32,635 bases of DNA, from the NCBI GenBank assembly GCA_045577695.1, contig JAZNIW010000027.1, positions 1 to 32,635 of the forward strand, read 5' to 3'. The translations under genes were made by a program, and so were the position numbers. Under the pieces are notes generated by a model. The model searched no databases. It saw only the letters and a list, made by a program, of their open reading frames with translations, and was not told the origin of the DNA. Every line of letters starts with the position of its first letter. Within the stretch, counting starts at the first letter, position 1. This document shows, in pieces, positions 1 to 8,101 of this stretch. Source of the stretch: UMGS1279 sp045577695. Lineage in GTDB: Bacteria; Bacillota; Clostridia; Oscillospirales; Acutalibacteraceae.

Positions 1-1
1 G

Positions 2-79
2 AATTTTAAGAGATTTAGAAACCGTATTTTACATATATTTTCCCATCAACAACTTAAATTACAACAAGCAGCCGCTTGA
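2..79 (+). CDS. ISL3-type transposase, C-terminal 25 residues only
   Basis: An open frame enters from outside the window and stops at TGA 77-79. Its visible residues begin NFKRFRNRILHIF and end LQQAAA. The NF..FRNRIL pattern resembles the extreme C-terminus of ISL3 (DDE) transposases, which often end in a NFxxFRxRIL-like stretch before a short variable tail. The frame points towards the terminal repeat at 118-140, as expected for a transposase that finishes just inside the IS end. None of the catalytic domain is in view, so the family call depends on this short tail plus the terminal repeat. Confidence 0.55.
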   Translation, partial: NFKRFRNRILHIFSHQQLKLQQAAA

Positions 80-92
80 AGCGGCTGCTTGT
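64..92 (+). terminator. Hairpin at the end of the IS transposase frame
   Basis: A perfect 12-bp inverted repeat (ACAAGCAGCCGC at 64-75 and its complement at 81-92) encloses a 5-nt loop and overlaps the transposase stop. The run after it is only moderately T-rich, so termination may be weak. It probably ends the transposase transcript inside the IS. Confidence 0.5.
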
Positions 93-117
93 ATAAACTT
101 TTCCATTTTAACTCTTT

Positions 118-140
118 ACCCCAACTATTGACAAAGAGCC
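118..140 (-). repeat. ISL3-type terminal inverted repeat (left-hand element)
   Basis: The minus strand reads GGCTCTTTGTCAATAG followed by TTGGGGT, with the outer tip at 140. It matches the end at 32495 at the GGCTCT tip and the GTTGGGGTAA block, with differences in the A/T-rich middle. The elements at the two window edges are therefore relatives rather than copies. Confidence 0.65.
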
Positions 141-159
141 CAGATTTTTTCCGCTTCAT
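141..159 (-). pseudogene. Start of an unidentified gene cut by the IS after about six codons
   Basis: On the minus strand, AGGAGG (171-166) is followed by six bases and then ATG at 159-157, with codons for MKRKKS. The next base begins the IS end at 140. The ribosome binding site and spacing are ideal. The position directly downstream of secG is where many Firmicutes carry rnr (RNase R). Six codons cannot identify the gene, so rnr is only a positional guess. It could also be a chance SD-ATG, since a terminator-like hairpin (178-212) separates it from secG and leaves no room for a promoter. Confidence 0.35.
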
Positions 160-177
160 ATTTTTCCTCCTGCCCAT

Positions 178-212
178 AAAAAAATAAGCGGCTAGACCAA
201 AGCCTAACCGCC
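178..212 (-). terminator. Intrinsic terminator after secG
   Basis: On the minus strand a GC-rich stem (203-211 pairing with 188-195, one G-U pair, 7-nt loop) is followed by a T-rich run at 186-178. It lies 15 bases past the secG stop. Confidence 0.75.
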
Positions 213-226
213 GCAAAACAAAATCA

Positions 227-475
227 TTACTTTTTCAAGGCAACAAAGTTGGCCACAATGACAAGCACAAAGAATAAAATAGCAATATACTTCGTCCAGC
301 GGGCTAAAAAGGCATCAAGCGTTCTGGCTTTATTTTTGGACAAAAAGGTATCCGCACCGCCGGAAATAGCACCGTTGATGCCCGAACGATGACCCTCTTG
401 CAAAATAATAACCGCAATAATCACAATGGAAAGCAATAAAATAATTGCACCGATGATAATTTCTAAAACTGCCAT
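227..475 (-). CDS. secG: Protein translocase subunit SecG
   Basis: This 82-residue protein fits SecG, a small subunit of the SecYEG export channel in the cytoplasmic membrane. It has two hydrophobic segments (about residues 4-27 and 61-79). Between them is the conserved SecG loop, with LLQEG-like (here ILQEGHRSG) and GAISGGADTFLSK, a family signature. The ATG at 475 is chosen because GGAGG lies about eight bases upstream, and because the open frame above it runs through the promoter and into the upstream PBP gene. The gene has its own promoter (510-538) and a terminator (178-212), so it can be transcribed separately although it also sits at the end of the long wall and nucleotide gene run. 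Confidence 0.93.
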   Translation of the reverse strand: MAVLEIIIGAIILLLSIVIIAVIILQEGHRSGINGAISGGADTFLSKNKARTLDAFLARWTKYIAILFFVLVIVANFVALKK

Positions 476-509
476 AAGAATGTTCCTCCAATACACATTT
501 ACGGCAAAT

Positions 510-538
510 ATAATACCATATTTTCTCGCTCTTTGCAA
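510..538 (-). promoter_or_regulatory. Sigma-A-type promoter for secG
   Basis: The minus strand shows TTGCAA (538-533), a 17-bp spacer and TATTAT (515-510). The predicted start is about 30 bases before the secG ATG and lies in the gap after the upstream PBP gene. Confidence 0.65.
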
Positions 539-552
539 GTGTTTTTTCAAAA

Positions 553-2145
553 TTATTTTAACTTCATCATTTCCTCGGCAATTTTCTTGAAAATCGGGGC
601 ACAATCTCGGCTCCCCGCTTGACCGTCCTCCCGCATTATCACTACGGTGTATTTCGGATTTTCAGCCGGAAAAAAACCGCAAAACCACGCATTTAGTCGT
701 TCTTCTTCCCCTTGAAAACGGCCGGTTTGCGCCGTAGCAGTTTTACCACCGGCCGAACCGTTTTCTGGTTTGGCTTCTTTTCCGGTGCCATGCTCCACCG
801 CATAGGTCAGATACTCTTTTAAAAGGGTTGCTGTCTCGTTATGAAACAGGATATTTTTTACCCCCGAATCGGCCAATTGAAAGGTTCCGTTTTTTACTTT
901 TCCTTCTATCAAAGTAGGAGTAAAATAAGAGCCATCATTGGCAATGGCTGAATATAAATTGACAAGCACCAACGGAGAGAGTAAAACATCCCCTTGTCCA
1001 ATCGCAAAATTGGCTTTGGCTGCCGAAGAACTCTCTAAAATCGATTTCTCAGTAATTTTCCCCGTCTCCATCGTTAGTCCCATTCCAAACGAAAGTGGAC
1101 TTTTAAATCCGCACGAAACAGCCAAACGGGTTAATGCCGCGGCCGAAACCTGTTGCGCCCCTTGGTAAAAATAGGTGTTACAAGAGCGAGACAGGGCCTC
1201 TTGCAGATTCATCCGTCCATGTCCGTTGTGGTCATTGCAATCAAAACGAAGCCCCAAAAACTCACTGTATCCGACACAGCGATGACAAAAATCCCCTTGA
1301 CCGGATTCTAACATTGCGGCAGCGATCAGCGGTTTAAAAACCGAACCCACACTGTAAGCACGAAAAACACGGTTGACAAATGGGCCATCGGTACGTTCTA
1401 ACGCATCGGCCGGACGATTCGCGTCAAAGGTAGGCCGACTGACCAAAGCGCGGATTTTTCCGCTTTGTATTTCACTAACTACCACCGCCCCTTTGGGAAG
1501 ATGAGAGGTTGCCTTTTGACAAATCTCCTGAATCTCACGGTCAATGGTAAGATGCAACGCGTTATTTTGTTGTGCTTCCTGCCACACAGGTGCAATACCG
1601 GTTAAAAACTGTCCTCCCGCATCCAACGCAAATGAAGCCGTACTTTCTTTAGAAGAAAAAAGTAAATCGTCGTAGGCTTTTTCCAAACCACTAACGCCGT
1701 GCTTGGTTTCATCTAAATATCCGACCACCTGCTCCAACGATGCCACGTCACCATATCTCTGTCGCGTCACAAAAGAGTAAACGCCTATGCCGGAAAGGGG
1801 GGTCTTGCGTCGGAGTACAGTCGGCTTATTCTGTCTTAAGGATTCCAATCCCGACTCTCTTTCTCGGTCGGTTGCCTCTTTAGCAAAGGCCAACATCCCC
1901 TGTTCACATGGTAGAAAAACGATAGCATATTCCTCCACTGAAGAGGTGATTCGCCGTCCTTTACAGTCGAAAATATCCCCGCGTCCGCCCGAAATCGCCA
2001 CCGTGACAGTATTGCCGGTTCCGGCAGTGAGCCGCGTATCACGGCAAACCGAAAACAAACGAAGCACACATAACAACATACTTAGGCAAAGCACCACAAA
2101 AGTCATAACGGTACGATAATGAAAACGAGATAAAAAAGTTCTCAA
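553..2145 (-). CDS. Class B penicillin-binding protein without PASTA domains (transpeptidase)
   Basis: This is a membrane-anchored peptidoglycan transpeptidase of about 530 residues. An N-terminal membrane segment (about residues 13-33) is followed by a short dimerisation region with the GRGDIFD motif and then the penicillin-binding domain. The active-site SxxK is SVFK (Ser268, Lys271) and SxN is SCN (321-323). The third motif reads KTA (468-470) where most PBPs have KTG. There are no PASTA repeats, unlike the PBP at 26655-28910, so this is a second class B enzyme, possibly an elongation (PbpA/PBP2-like) or sporulation-type relative. TTG at 2145 is preferred because GGAGGGG sits six bases upstream; ATG codons at 2160 and 2151 are in frame but poorly spaced. 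It follows malQ and precedes secG. Confidence 0.85.
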   Translation of the reverse strand: MRTFLSRFHYRTVMTFVVLCLSMLLCVLRLFSVCRDTRLTAGTGNTVTVAISGGRGDIFDCKGRRITSSVEEYAIVFLPCEQGMLAFAKEATDRERESGLESLRQNKPTVLRRKTPLSGIGVYSFVTRQRYGDVASLEQVVGYLDETKHGVSGLEKAYDDLLFSSKESTASFALDAGGQFLTGIAPVWQEAQQNNALHLTIDREIQEICQKATSHLPKGAVVVSEIQSGKIRALVSRPTFDANRPADALERTDGPFVNRVFRAYSVGSVFKPLIAAAMLESGQGDFCHRCVGYSEFLGLRFDCNDHNGHGRMNLQEALSRSCNTYFYQGAQQVSAAALTRLAVSCGFKSPLSFGMGLTMETGKITEKSILESSSAAKANFAIGQGDVLLSPLVLVNLYSAIANDGSYFTPTLIEGKVKNGTFQLADSGVKNILFHNETATLLKEYLTYAVEHGTGKEAKPENGSAGGKTATAQTGRFQGEEERLNAWFCGFFPAENPKYTVVIMREDGQAGSRDCAPIFKKIAEEMMKLK

Positions 2146-2220
2146 TGTCATCCCCTCCATTTCATACAGCAGTCTGCCGATAAAAACAGTATGGACAACA
2201 AGAGAACTTTTTAAGCCATA

Positions 2221-3723
2221 TCAGTCACGAAAATATAATTGATTTATTCTTTTAAAATAATGTTTATCCACCTGACGGATGGTTTCCATCGTGGTGCGAA
2301 AACGCCAGTTATCCTTGGGTACACCTGGGATGTTTACCCGCGCATCTCGGCCAAACCCGCACAGGTCTTGAAAAGGAATCACGGCAATTGCAGCCGCAGT
2401 TCGCCAAACCGTTTCGATTAAGCAACGGCAAGATTCACTGTGATATCCGCCGGCCCCCCAATCACTTCCGCGAAATCCGCAATAAGCTAAGATGCGACGA
2501 CGTTCCTCCTCACCGCAATCCCACAACCACCCAAGCAAAGTGTTATTGTCGTGGGTGCCCACATATGCCACGCAGTGTTCGGAATACCGATGGGGCAAAT
2601 GACTACTGTTATCCCCAGAAAAACCAAACTGTAGCACCCGCATTCCGCGAATGCCGGTGGAAACAAGCAAGCGTTCAACATCTTGGCCGTAAACACCAAG
2701 GTCCTCGGCAATAATGCGCTCTTGTGGATAACGTTCTAAAACCAAATCAAACAAAGCTTCACCCGGTCCCACCTTCCACACGCCTTTTTTGGCGTTAATT
2801 TCTTCAGCGGGAATGGTGTAGTAGGAAGCAAAGGCGCGAAAATGGTCGATGCGAAGCAAATCGTACAGTTGCATACACCGTTCAATACGTGCCAACCACC
2901 ACGCAAAATTCTCCTTTTTATGGGCCGCCCAATCATACAACGGATTGCCCCATCGCTGCCCCTCTTCACTAAAAGCATCGGGCGGCACGCCGGCCACATC
3001 GGTTGGTTGATATTCTTCATTCAAACAAAACAGCGCAGGATTTTTCCAAACATCCACACTATCAAGCGAAACATACATTGGAATATCGCCGATAATGGCA
3101 ATACCGCACGCTTCGGCATATTGTTTAATAGCGGCATATTGCTCGGCAAAAACCCATTGCTCAAATCGATAAAAATCGACCCTTTCGCGGTGCTGTTCCA
3201 ACTGTAACAATGCCGTCGAATAGGTTCGTTGTTCGGCAGGCCATTCCTGCCAAGGCGCCCCATTGTTTTGTTCTTTCAAGGCCATAAAAAAGGCGTAATC
3301 TTTCACCCAAGGATTTTGCTCCTCAAAGGTGGACAGCACCCCTTTCCCCTGCGGATAAAAGCGGGAAAAGGCCCTTTTTAACATCTTATTTTTAGCGGCG
3401 TAAACAAAGGAATAATCCACCGTAAAAGGAGAGCCGGTATAAACCGCTTCTTGTTCTTCCTCGGCCGTTAAAAGGCCCTGCTTTTGCAATCGTTTCGGGT
3501 CAATGTAAAGTGGATTACCGGCAAAAGCAGAACATCCGCCATAAGGCGAATACCCGCTGTCGGGTGGTTGAAAAGGCAATGTCTGCCACGCCGAAAAGCC
3601 ACCCTCTTTTAAAAAAGAGAGAAAGGCTTCTGTTTCATCCCCAAATCCACCGATACCGTATGGGCTCGGTAGCGAAAAAACACTCATCAATACAGCCGAA
3701 AATCGTTGTTTTAACGGTAGCAT
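2221..3723 (-). CDS. malQ: 4-alpha-glucanotransferase (amylomaltase, GH77)
   Basis: MalQ transfers glucan chains between maltodextrins and works in cytoplasmic glycogen or maltodextrin use. The 500-residue length is normal for GH77. The family's catalytic residues can be placed: nucleophile Asp293 in RIDHFRAF, acid/base Glu340 in IIAEDLG, and Asp392 in GTHDNN. The N-terminus has SPYGIGGFGD and the sugar-binding SGYSPYGGCSAFAGNP stretch. ATG at 3723 is preferred over an in-frame GTG at 3732 because GGGGTGG lies about five bases before the ATG. The gene lies between the U32 protein and the PBP gene with short gaps. There is no other glycogen or maltose gene in the window, so the pathway context is missing here. 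Confidence 0.95.
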   Translation of the reverse strand: MLPLKQRFSAVLMSVFSLPSPYGIGGFGDETEAFLSFLKEGGFSAWQTLPFQPPDSGYSPYGGCSAFAGNPLYIDPKRLQKQGLLTAEEEQEAVYTGSPFTVDYSFVYAAKNKMLKRAFSRFYPQGKGVLSTFEEQNPWVKDYAFFMALKEQNNGAPWQEWPAEQRTYSTALLQLEQHRERVDFYRFEQWVFAEQYAAIKQYAEACGIAIIGDIPMYVSLDSVDVWKNPALFCLNEEYQPTDVAGVPPDAFSEEGQRWGNPLYDWAAHKKENFAWWLARIERCMQLYDLLRIDHFRAFASYYTIPAEEINAKKGVWKVGPGEALFDLVLERYPQERIIAEDLGVYGQDVERLLVSTGIRGMRVLQFGFSGDNSSHLPHRYSEHCVAYVGTHDNNTLLGWLWDCGEEERRRILAYCGFRGSDWGAGGYHSESCRCLIETVWRTAAAIAVIPFQDLCGFGRDARVNIPGVPKDNWRFRTTMETIRQVDKHYFKRINQLYFRD

Positions 3724-3747
3724 AACAACCACCCCTTTTTTACAAGT

Positions 3748-4974
3748 TTATTGATTTTGCATTCGAAGCAAAGCTCCCGTTTTTACTGCCTGCGGATACG
3801 GAATTTTTACCGTCATCATCGGGTGCGGGGCAACCGAAATCGGTTGGTCATTCTCGTCAAACATTTCGTTGACCGACAAGATAAACGGAACGTTTTTGGG
3901 CTCCAGGCAATCCAATTCAACCCCCTGCGCAAACTTGTTTTTCATTTGGCAAATAATCATTCCGTTTTCATAACCGGTCACAATAGCGGCCACGGCATAG
4001 TCCCGCACATAGCCGGCACTTTCATAGGTTTGAGAATTTTCCGGCTTACCAAAATAAAATCCGGTGGAATAAGAGCGATGACTGATTTTATTCAGCTCCG
4101 CGGCGACATATTCCGGCAACATCCAATCCGTAAGATTGGCGCCCTTTAAACTATCTAAAGCCATTCGGTAGGCGTTGGTAACCGCAGCGGTATAATAGTG
4201 TGATTTCGCCCGTCCTTCCAACTTAATGCTGTCCACACCGGCCAAAACCACTTGATTCAAATACGGTGCCATACAAAGATCGTTGGCGTTTAAAATATAA
4301 GTTCCTTCTTTGGTTTCGGCCACCGGAAAATACTGTCCCGGCCGTTTTTCCTCCATCAAGGCATAGTTCCAACGGCAAGGTTGAGCGCAATCCCCCCGAT
4401 TGGCATCCCGTCCCGTCATATAACTCGAAAGCAAACAACGTGCCGAAAAGCCTACGCACATAGCCCCATGAGCAAAAATTTCCAACTCCAAAGCAGGGTC
4501 GGTTTCCTTTCGAATTTCAGCAATTTCATCCAAAGAAAGTTCGCGCGCCAACACCACCCGCTTAGCACCCATATCAAAAAAAGCATTGGCGGTATCGGCA
4601 TTGACAATTCCCGATTGCACCGAAACATGCAATTCAGACTTGGGGGCGTATCGCCGAATCATTCGCATAGTACCAAGGTCGGATGCAATAATAGCATCCA
4701 CCCCGAGTTCGTTCAAATACTCCAGATACGAAGGAATTCGTTTCATTTCCTCATTATGAGGAACGATATTGCAAGTAACGTGCACTTTTACCCCGTTTTG
4801 ATGGGCAAAGGCCACCCCTTTTTCCAAATCATCCAAAGAAAAATTAGCCGCCGCACTGCGCATTCCAAATTCTTCACCCGCCAAATAAACGGCGTCGGCG
4901 CCAAACGACACCGCCGCCTTTAAACGGGTAAAGTCCCCCGACGGAGCCAATAACTCCGGAATTGAATTCAACAT
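3748..4974 (-). CDS. U32-family peptidase-like protein (possible tRNA hydroxylation factor)
   Basis: This 408-residue protein carries the peptidase U32 signature around EIFAHGAMCVGFSARC, with SSYMTGRDANRGDCAQPCRW beyond it. The N-terminal half is a TIM-barrel-like region with ELLAPSGD at the start and GADAVYLAG. Family members include the collagenase-like YhbU group and the YegQ/TrhP/YrrO group needed for 5-hydroxyuridine in tRNA. The gene follows mltG directly, as yrrO follows yrrL nearby in Bacillus subtilis, which favours the TrhP/YrrO role. The four conserved cysteines in the signature region are consistent with an iron-sulfur or metal site. True proteolytic activity is doubtful for much of the family. 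Confidence 0.85.
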   Translation of the reverse strand: MLNSIPELLAPSGDFTRLKAAVSFGADAVYLAGEEFGMRSAAANFSLDDLEKGVAFAHQNGVKVHVTCNIVPHNEEMKRIPSYLEYLNELGVDAIIASDLGTMRMIRRYAPKSELHVSVQSGIVNADTANAFFDMGAKRVVLARELSLDEIAEIRKETDPALELEIFAHGAMCVGFSARCLLSSYMTGRDANRGDCAQPCRWNYALMEEKRPGQYFPVAETKEGTYILNANDLCMAPYLNQVVLAGVDSIKLEGRAKSHYYTAAVTNAYRMALDSLKGANLTDWMLPEYVAAELNKISHRSYSTGFYFGKPENSQTYESAGYVRDYAVAAIVTGYENGMIICQMKNKFAQGVELDCLEPKNVPFILSVNEMFDENDQPISVAPHPMMTVKIPYPQAVKTGALLRMQNQ

Positions 4975-5004
4975 CGGTTTCCTGTTCCCTTCACATAAAA
5001 ATCA

Positions 5005-6252
5005 TTATCCCAACCATTTTCCTTGACTTTTCAAACGGGCAATGGTTTGCAAATGCGCCGCATAAGAATTGTTATAATAAAACTTCATTTCACTATCCGT
5101 CACAAAATAAGTGGCCGTGAATCCCTCTTTCGGAGAAACGGCTGCTAAAATAGCATCTTCACTCGGCGCACACATCGGTCCGGGCGGTAGGCCTTCGTGT
5201 TTGTTGGTATCATACCGACCGTTGCCGTAAGGATAATCCATAGTGGGGGAAGAACCAAGTAATTTCGGCTCATCCCAGTGCAAACGATTATAAAAAACGG
5301 CGGCCACTTTGGGCATTTCAGCGTGGGCTGAACTGGCCTCCAACTCCAGCAAAGAAGCCATAGTTAAAACCTCGTGAATCGTGTAACCCGAATCCTTAAT
5401 TTTTTGACGAACGGTGGGGGTCAGTTTATCCGCCGTGTTTTGCAGCATTTTGCGAATGGCCAGTTCGGCACACTCGGCCGAATCGTAATTATAGAAATAA
5501 TAGGTGTCGGGGAACAAATATCCCTCAAACTTATAATAAACTTCTTCCACCGGAATCTCTTCCACAAAGTCAAAGGAATATTTTCCGTTGCGCACGGCAT
5601 TTCTAAAGTCCGCCTTAGTGCAGACCCCTTTTTCTTCCAAAATTTTCATAATGTCATCCATACCGGCCTGTTCGGGAATGGTGACCTCCACCGATTCCGC
5701 TTTAGCCCCCTCGGTTTGCAACATTTTGGCAATATCCTCATACCCCAACTCGTTGGTAAAAGTATAAACACCATACTTATACGTTCCGTCAAACCCGGCC
5801 AATTTACTGTAAATACGGAACATCAGTCCACTGCTAATGGCTCCATTTTCTTGTAATTCTTTGGCAATTTGCGATGTAGGCATACCGCGGTCTACCTCTA
5901 TGGTCACCTCATCGCCGCGTCCCAAACCAATGCCGAGATACTCTGAAGCAAAAAGCAACAAGGTGGCGGCCAACCCAATCGAAACCACAAAAATAACAAT
6001 CACCCAAACAATGGTTTTTACACCACGGGCGGCCGCTTTTTTTCGCCGTTTCGATTTTGGTTTTTCCCGTTTTACAGTTGGTTCGACTCCTGCGCCATTG
6101 GCATCGCTATCGTCAAAGAAAAAACCATCTTGTCCCAACAAATAATGGAAATCATCCGCCGCATTGACAATAGGAGAATCGGTCGTAGGTATGTTTTCAG
6201 CCGTTTTTTCCTCTTCGGGCAAGAAATCCATCTTTTTTTGCTCATCCATCAT
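5005..6252 (-). CDS. mltG: Endolytic murein transglycosylase MltG (YceG-like)
   Basis: MltG cleaves nascent glycan strands at the membrane and is thought to release newly made peptidoglycan. The 415-residue protein has a long acidic cytoplasmic N-terminus, a basic KSKRRKKAAARG stretch, one membrane segment (about 79-101), then a LysM-like part and the YceG domain. EGYLFPDTYYF (about 243-253) and GLPPGPMCAPS are family motifs. By alignment with ASIVEKE of the Escherichia coli enzyme, the catalytic glutamate should be Glu303 in ASLLELE. ATG at 6252 overlaps the stop of the cyclo-ligase gene by four bases (ATGA) and has GGAGG eight bases upstream, so the two genes are probably translationally coupled. 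Confidence 0.93.
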   Translation of the reverse strand: MMDEQKKMDFLPEEEKTAENIPTTDSPIVNAADDFHYLLGQDGFFFDDSDANGAGVEPTVKREKPKSKRRKKAAARGVKTIVWVIVIFVVSIGLAATLLLFASEYLGIGLGRGDEVTIEVDRGMPTSQIAKELQENGAISSGLMFRIYSKLAGFDGTYKYGVYTFTNELGYEDIAKMLQTEGAKAESVEVTIPEQAGMDDIMKILEEKGVCTKADFRNAVRNGKYSFDFVEEIPVEEVYYKFEGYLFPDTYYFYNYDSAECAELAIRKMLQNTADKLTPTVRQKIKDSGYTIHEVLTMASLLELEASSAHAEMPKVAAVFYNRLHWDEPKLLGSSPTMDYPYGNGRYDTNKHEGLPPGPMCAPSEDAILAAVSPKEGFTATYFVTDSEMKFYYNNSYAAHLQTIARLKSQGKWLG

Positions 6253-6869
6253 CTCGAATACCTCCGACTTTCTTTTTTATGGGTGTGCGTTTTGGAGCGG
6301 CGAATCCATTTTTCACTAACAATGGTATCCACCGCGCGGTCGTATCGACCATGATACATATGTGGACGTAGTTCGGCAGCATAACAAAGGCCAACAGCAG
6401 CCCCATTAAAACGAGACATATAGCGATCATAATATCCTTTGCCATATCCCAAACGATAGCCGAAGCAATCAAATAAAAAACCGGGAACCAACATCAAAGC
6501 GGCGCTGAAATCGACAACAACAGGATAATGTGCCGGCGGTTCCAATACCGAAAAACTGCCCGGTGTCAACTGGTCCAACGAAGTAATAAAATGGAACTCC
6601 ATTTGTCGCGTTTGAGGAATACAGCGTGGAACAGCAACCTTTTTCCCATCCCGTAAAGCGTTTTGAATGATTTGAATGGTATCGACCTCAATGGCGGTAG
6701 AAACATATACCATAATAACCTTGGCACTGCGATATTGATATAATTTTTTTACACGCTCGGCAATCTGGCTATCCATAGCAGCCTTTTCGGTCGGATCTAA
6801 GGATTTGCGAAAGACACGACAACGTTCCCGCAATTCAATTTTGTATTTGCGAATATCTATTGGATGCAT
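6249..6869 (-). CDS. 5-formyltetrahydrofolate cyclo-ligase
   Basis: This 206-residue protein belongs to the MTHFS family, which converts 5-formyl-THF to 5,10-methenyl-THF using ATP. The clear signature is PGFLFDCFGYRLGYGKGYYDR near the C-terminal third. The basic N-terminus (KIELRERCRVFRKSL) matches the ATP-binding start of the family. It overlaps the upstream DJ-1 gene by 13 bases and mltG by 4, so it lies inside one transcript. Position near thyX and tmk fits one-carbon and thymidylate supply, since ThyX consumes methylene-THF. The basic C-terminal tail after the family domain (KTHTHKKESRRYSR) looks lineage-specific. Confidence 0.92.
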   Translation of the reverse strand: MHPIDIRKYKIELRERCRVFRKSLDPTEKAAMDSQIAERVKKLYQYRSAKVIMVYVSTAIEVDTIQIIQNALRDGKKVAVPRCIPQTRQMEFHFITSLDQLTPGSFSVLEPPAHYPVVVDFSAALMLVPGFLFDCFGYRLGYGKGYYDRYMSRFNGAAVGLCYAAELRPHMYHGRYDRAVDTIVSEKWIRRSKTHTHKKESRRYSR

Positions 6870-7402
6870 TTCATCGCTTCCTTTACTTTTAACGCGGCAG
6901 TTTTTCCGGCCAACAATTCGATTAACGCCAAACCGAATTCCGCCGCCGCCCCCGCCCCAACGGCCGTAACAATATTATCATCAATACAAACCCGCCGGTT
7001 TGGCACACTCGCACCATATAATTGCGTTTCAAACCCATCGTAACAAACCGCTTGTCTTCCTTCTAGCAAGCCGTTATGCCCCAAAATGGATGGTGCAGCA
7101 CAAATCGCCCCGATAACCAATCGATGCAAAGCAGCATAGTTAATAAAATGTTGCACTGTTTCGCTTTTTTCCAAGTGTAGGGTACCGGGCATTCCCCCCG
7201 GTAAAATTATCCCCGTACAATTTTCGTCCGGCATAATTTCACAGTCCATCACATCGGCCGTAATCGAAATGCCGTGAGCACCCGTCACCACCTTGCGACC
7301 GACCCCAACCGTGGCAACCTCACATTCTGCACGGCGCAACATATCAAGCGGAACGATGGCCTCGGTTTCTTCGAATCCCTCGGCCAAAAAAAGATAAATC
7401 AT
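6857..7402 (-). CDS. DJ-1/PfpI (YajL/ThiJ-type) family protein
   Basis: This 181-residue protein is a complete DJ-1/PfpI domain. The N-terminus MIYLFLAEGFEETEA carries the conserved glutamate of the DJ-1 active site. The nucleophile elbow is IGAICAAPSIL, with its cysteine at about residue 99. GIILPGGMPG is also typical. Family members are described as chaperones, deglycases or peptidases and the precise activity is debated, so no narrow function is assigned. AAGGAG lies about nine bases before the ATG at 7402. It starts 30 bases after tmk and overlaps the cyclo-ligase gene. Confidence 0.9.
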   Translation of the reverse strand: MIYLFLAEGFEETEAIVPLDMLRRAECEVATVGVGRKVVTGAHGISITADVMDCEIMPDENCTGIILPGGMPGTLHLEKSETVQHFINYAALHRLVIGAICAAPSILGHNGLLEGRQAVCYDGFETQLYGASVPNRRVCIDDNIVTAVGAGAAAEFGLALIELLAGKTAALKVKEAMKCIQ

Positions 7403-7432
7403 ACAATAGTGCTCCTTAGCGTGAAAAGTAAA

Positions 7433-8101
7433 TTATTCATCCAACAGCGGTGTAAGATAATCCAACAGTTCGGCGGCAATGCTTTGGCGCGAACGCATGG
7501 TTTGATTTTCGTAACACTCCACCGTCTGCCACCCAAAACGTTCAGCCGCGAAAGCCGCAGCTTTGTGACAGTTTAACAAGTATTCTATATCGCGCTCGTG
7601 AATGTCTTTTTTCGTCTCATCCCCAAGATATCGCGCATTCAGCAACTCTTGCGAAGCCTGAACCGGCACATTGAGATAAAACACTTTATCGGGACGCGGG
7701 ATGCCAACGCGATTGTATTCCAAATCGTCCAGCCAATCTAAATAATTGGCCCATTCCTCCGGCGGCAATTTTGAGGTTTGATGAATGGCGTTGGAGGTGG
7801 TGTAGCGTCCGGCAAGAATGATTCCTCCCGCCTGATAAAACGTCTCCCAATTCTTTTTGTAACTGGCAAAGCGGTCGACCGCATAAAACAAAGAAGCTGC
7901 AAACGCGTTTACATCCCCTGGTTTGGTGCCGAATTCCCCATCCAAATACATTTTCACGGGCTGGCAAGAAGGCAGTGTATACTCAGGAAAAGATACGGTT
8001 TGAAAATGCACACCACGTGCTTTGAGTGTCTCTTCCAACAAAGTGAGTTGAGTGGATTTTCCCGATCCGTCCAACCCTTCTAAAACAATTAGTTTTCCCA
8101 T
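7433..8101 (-). CDS. tmk: Thymidylate (dTMP) kinase
   Basis: The 222-residue protein phosphorylates dTMP to dTDP. The P-loop is GLDGSGKST (9-17), preceded by LIVLE as in thymidylate kinases. AVDRFASYK and GRYTTSNAIHQ correspond to the family's nucleoside-binding regions; the second motif has Gly-Arg where many relatives have Asp-Arg (DRYxxSSxAYQ). The start ATG at 8101 follows the thyX TAA stop with no base between, so translation is very likely coupled. The pair makes consecutive steps: ThyX forms dTMP and Tmk phosphorylates it. The Gly variant may be lineage-specific, and a related deoxynucleoside kinase cannot be fully excluded. Confidence 0.88.
   Translation of the reverse strand: MGKLIVLEGLDGSGKSTQLTLLEETLKARGVHFQTVSFPEYTLPSCQPVKMYLDGEFGTKPGDVNAFAASLFYAVDRFASYKKNWETFYQAGGIILAGRYTTSNAIHQTSKLPPEEWANYLDWLDDLEYNRVGIPRPDKVFYLNVPVQASQELLNARYLGDETKKDIHERDIEYLLNCHKAAAFAAERFGWQTVECYENQTMRSRQSIAAELLDYLTPLLDE

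Larger units (their letters stand above)
1..140 (+). mobile_element. Partial ISL3-family insertion sequence, terminal end only
   Basis: The left edge of the window appears to be the last 140 bases of an ISL3-type element. Read on the minus strand, its outer end starts GGCTCT at 140 and runs into GTTGGGGTAA by 116. This pattern (GGCTCT, a variable A/T-rich stretch, then GTTGGGGT) is typical of ISL3 terminal repeats, as I recall the family. Inside lie the last codons of a transposase-like frame (2-79) and a hairpin (64-92). The rest of the element is outside the window, so target-site duplication cannot be checked. A related end with 19 of 25 matching positions occurs at 32495. Confidence 0.7.
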
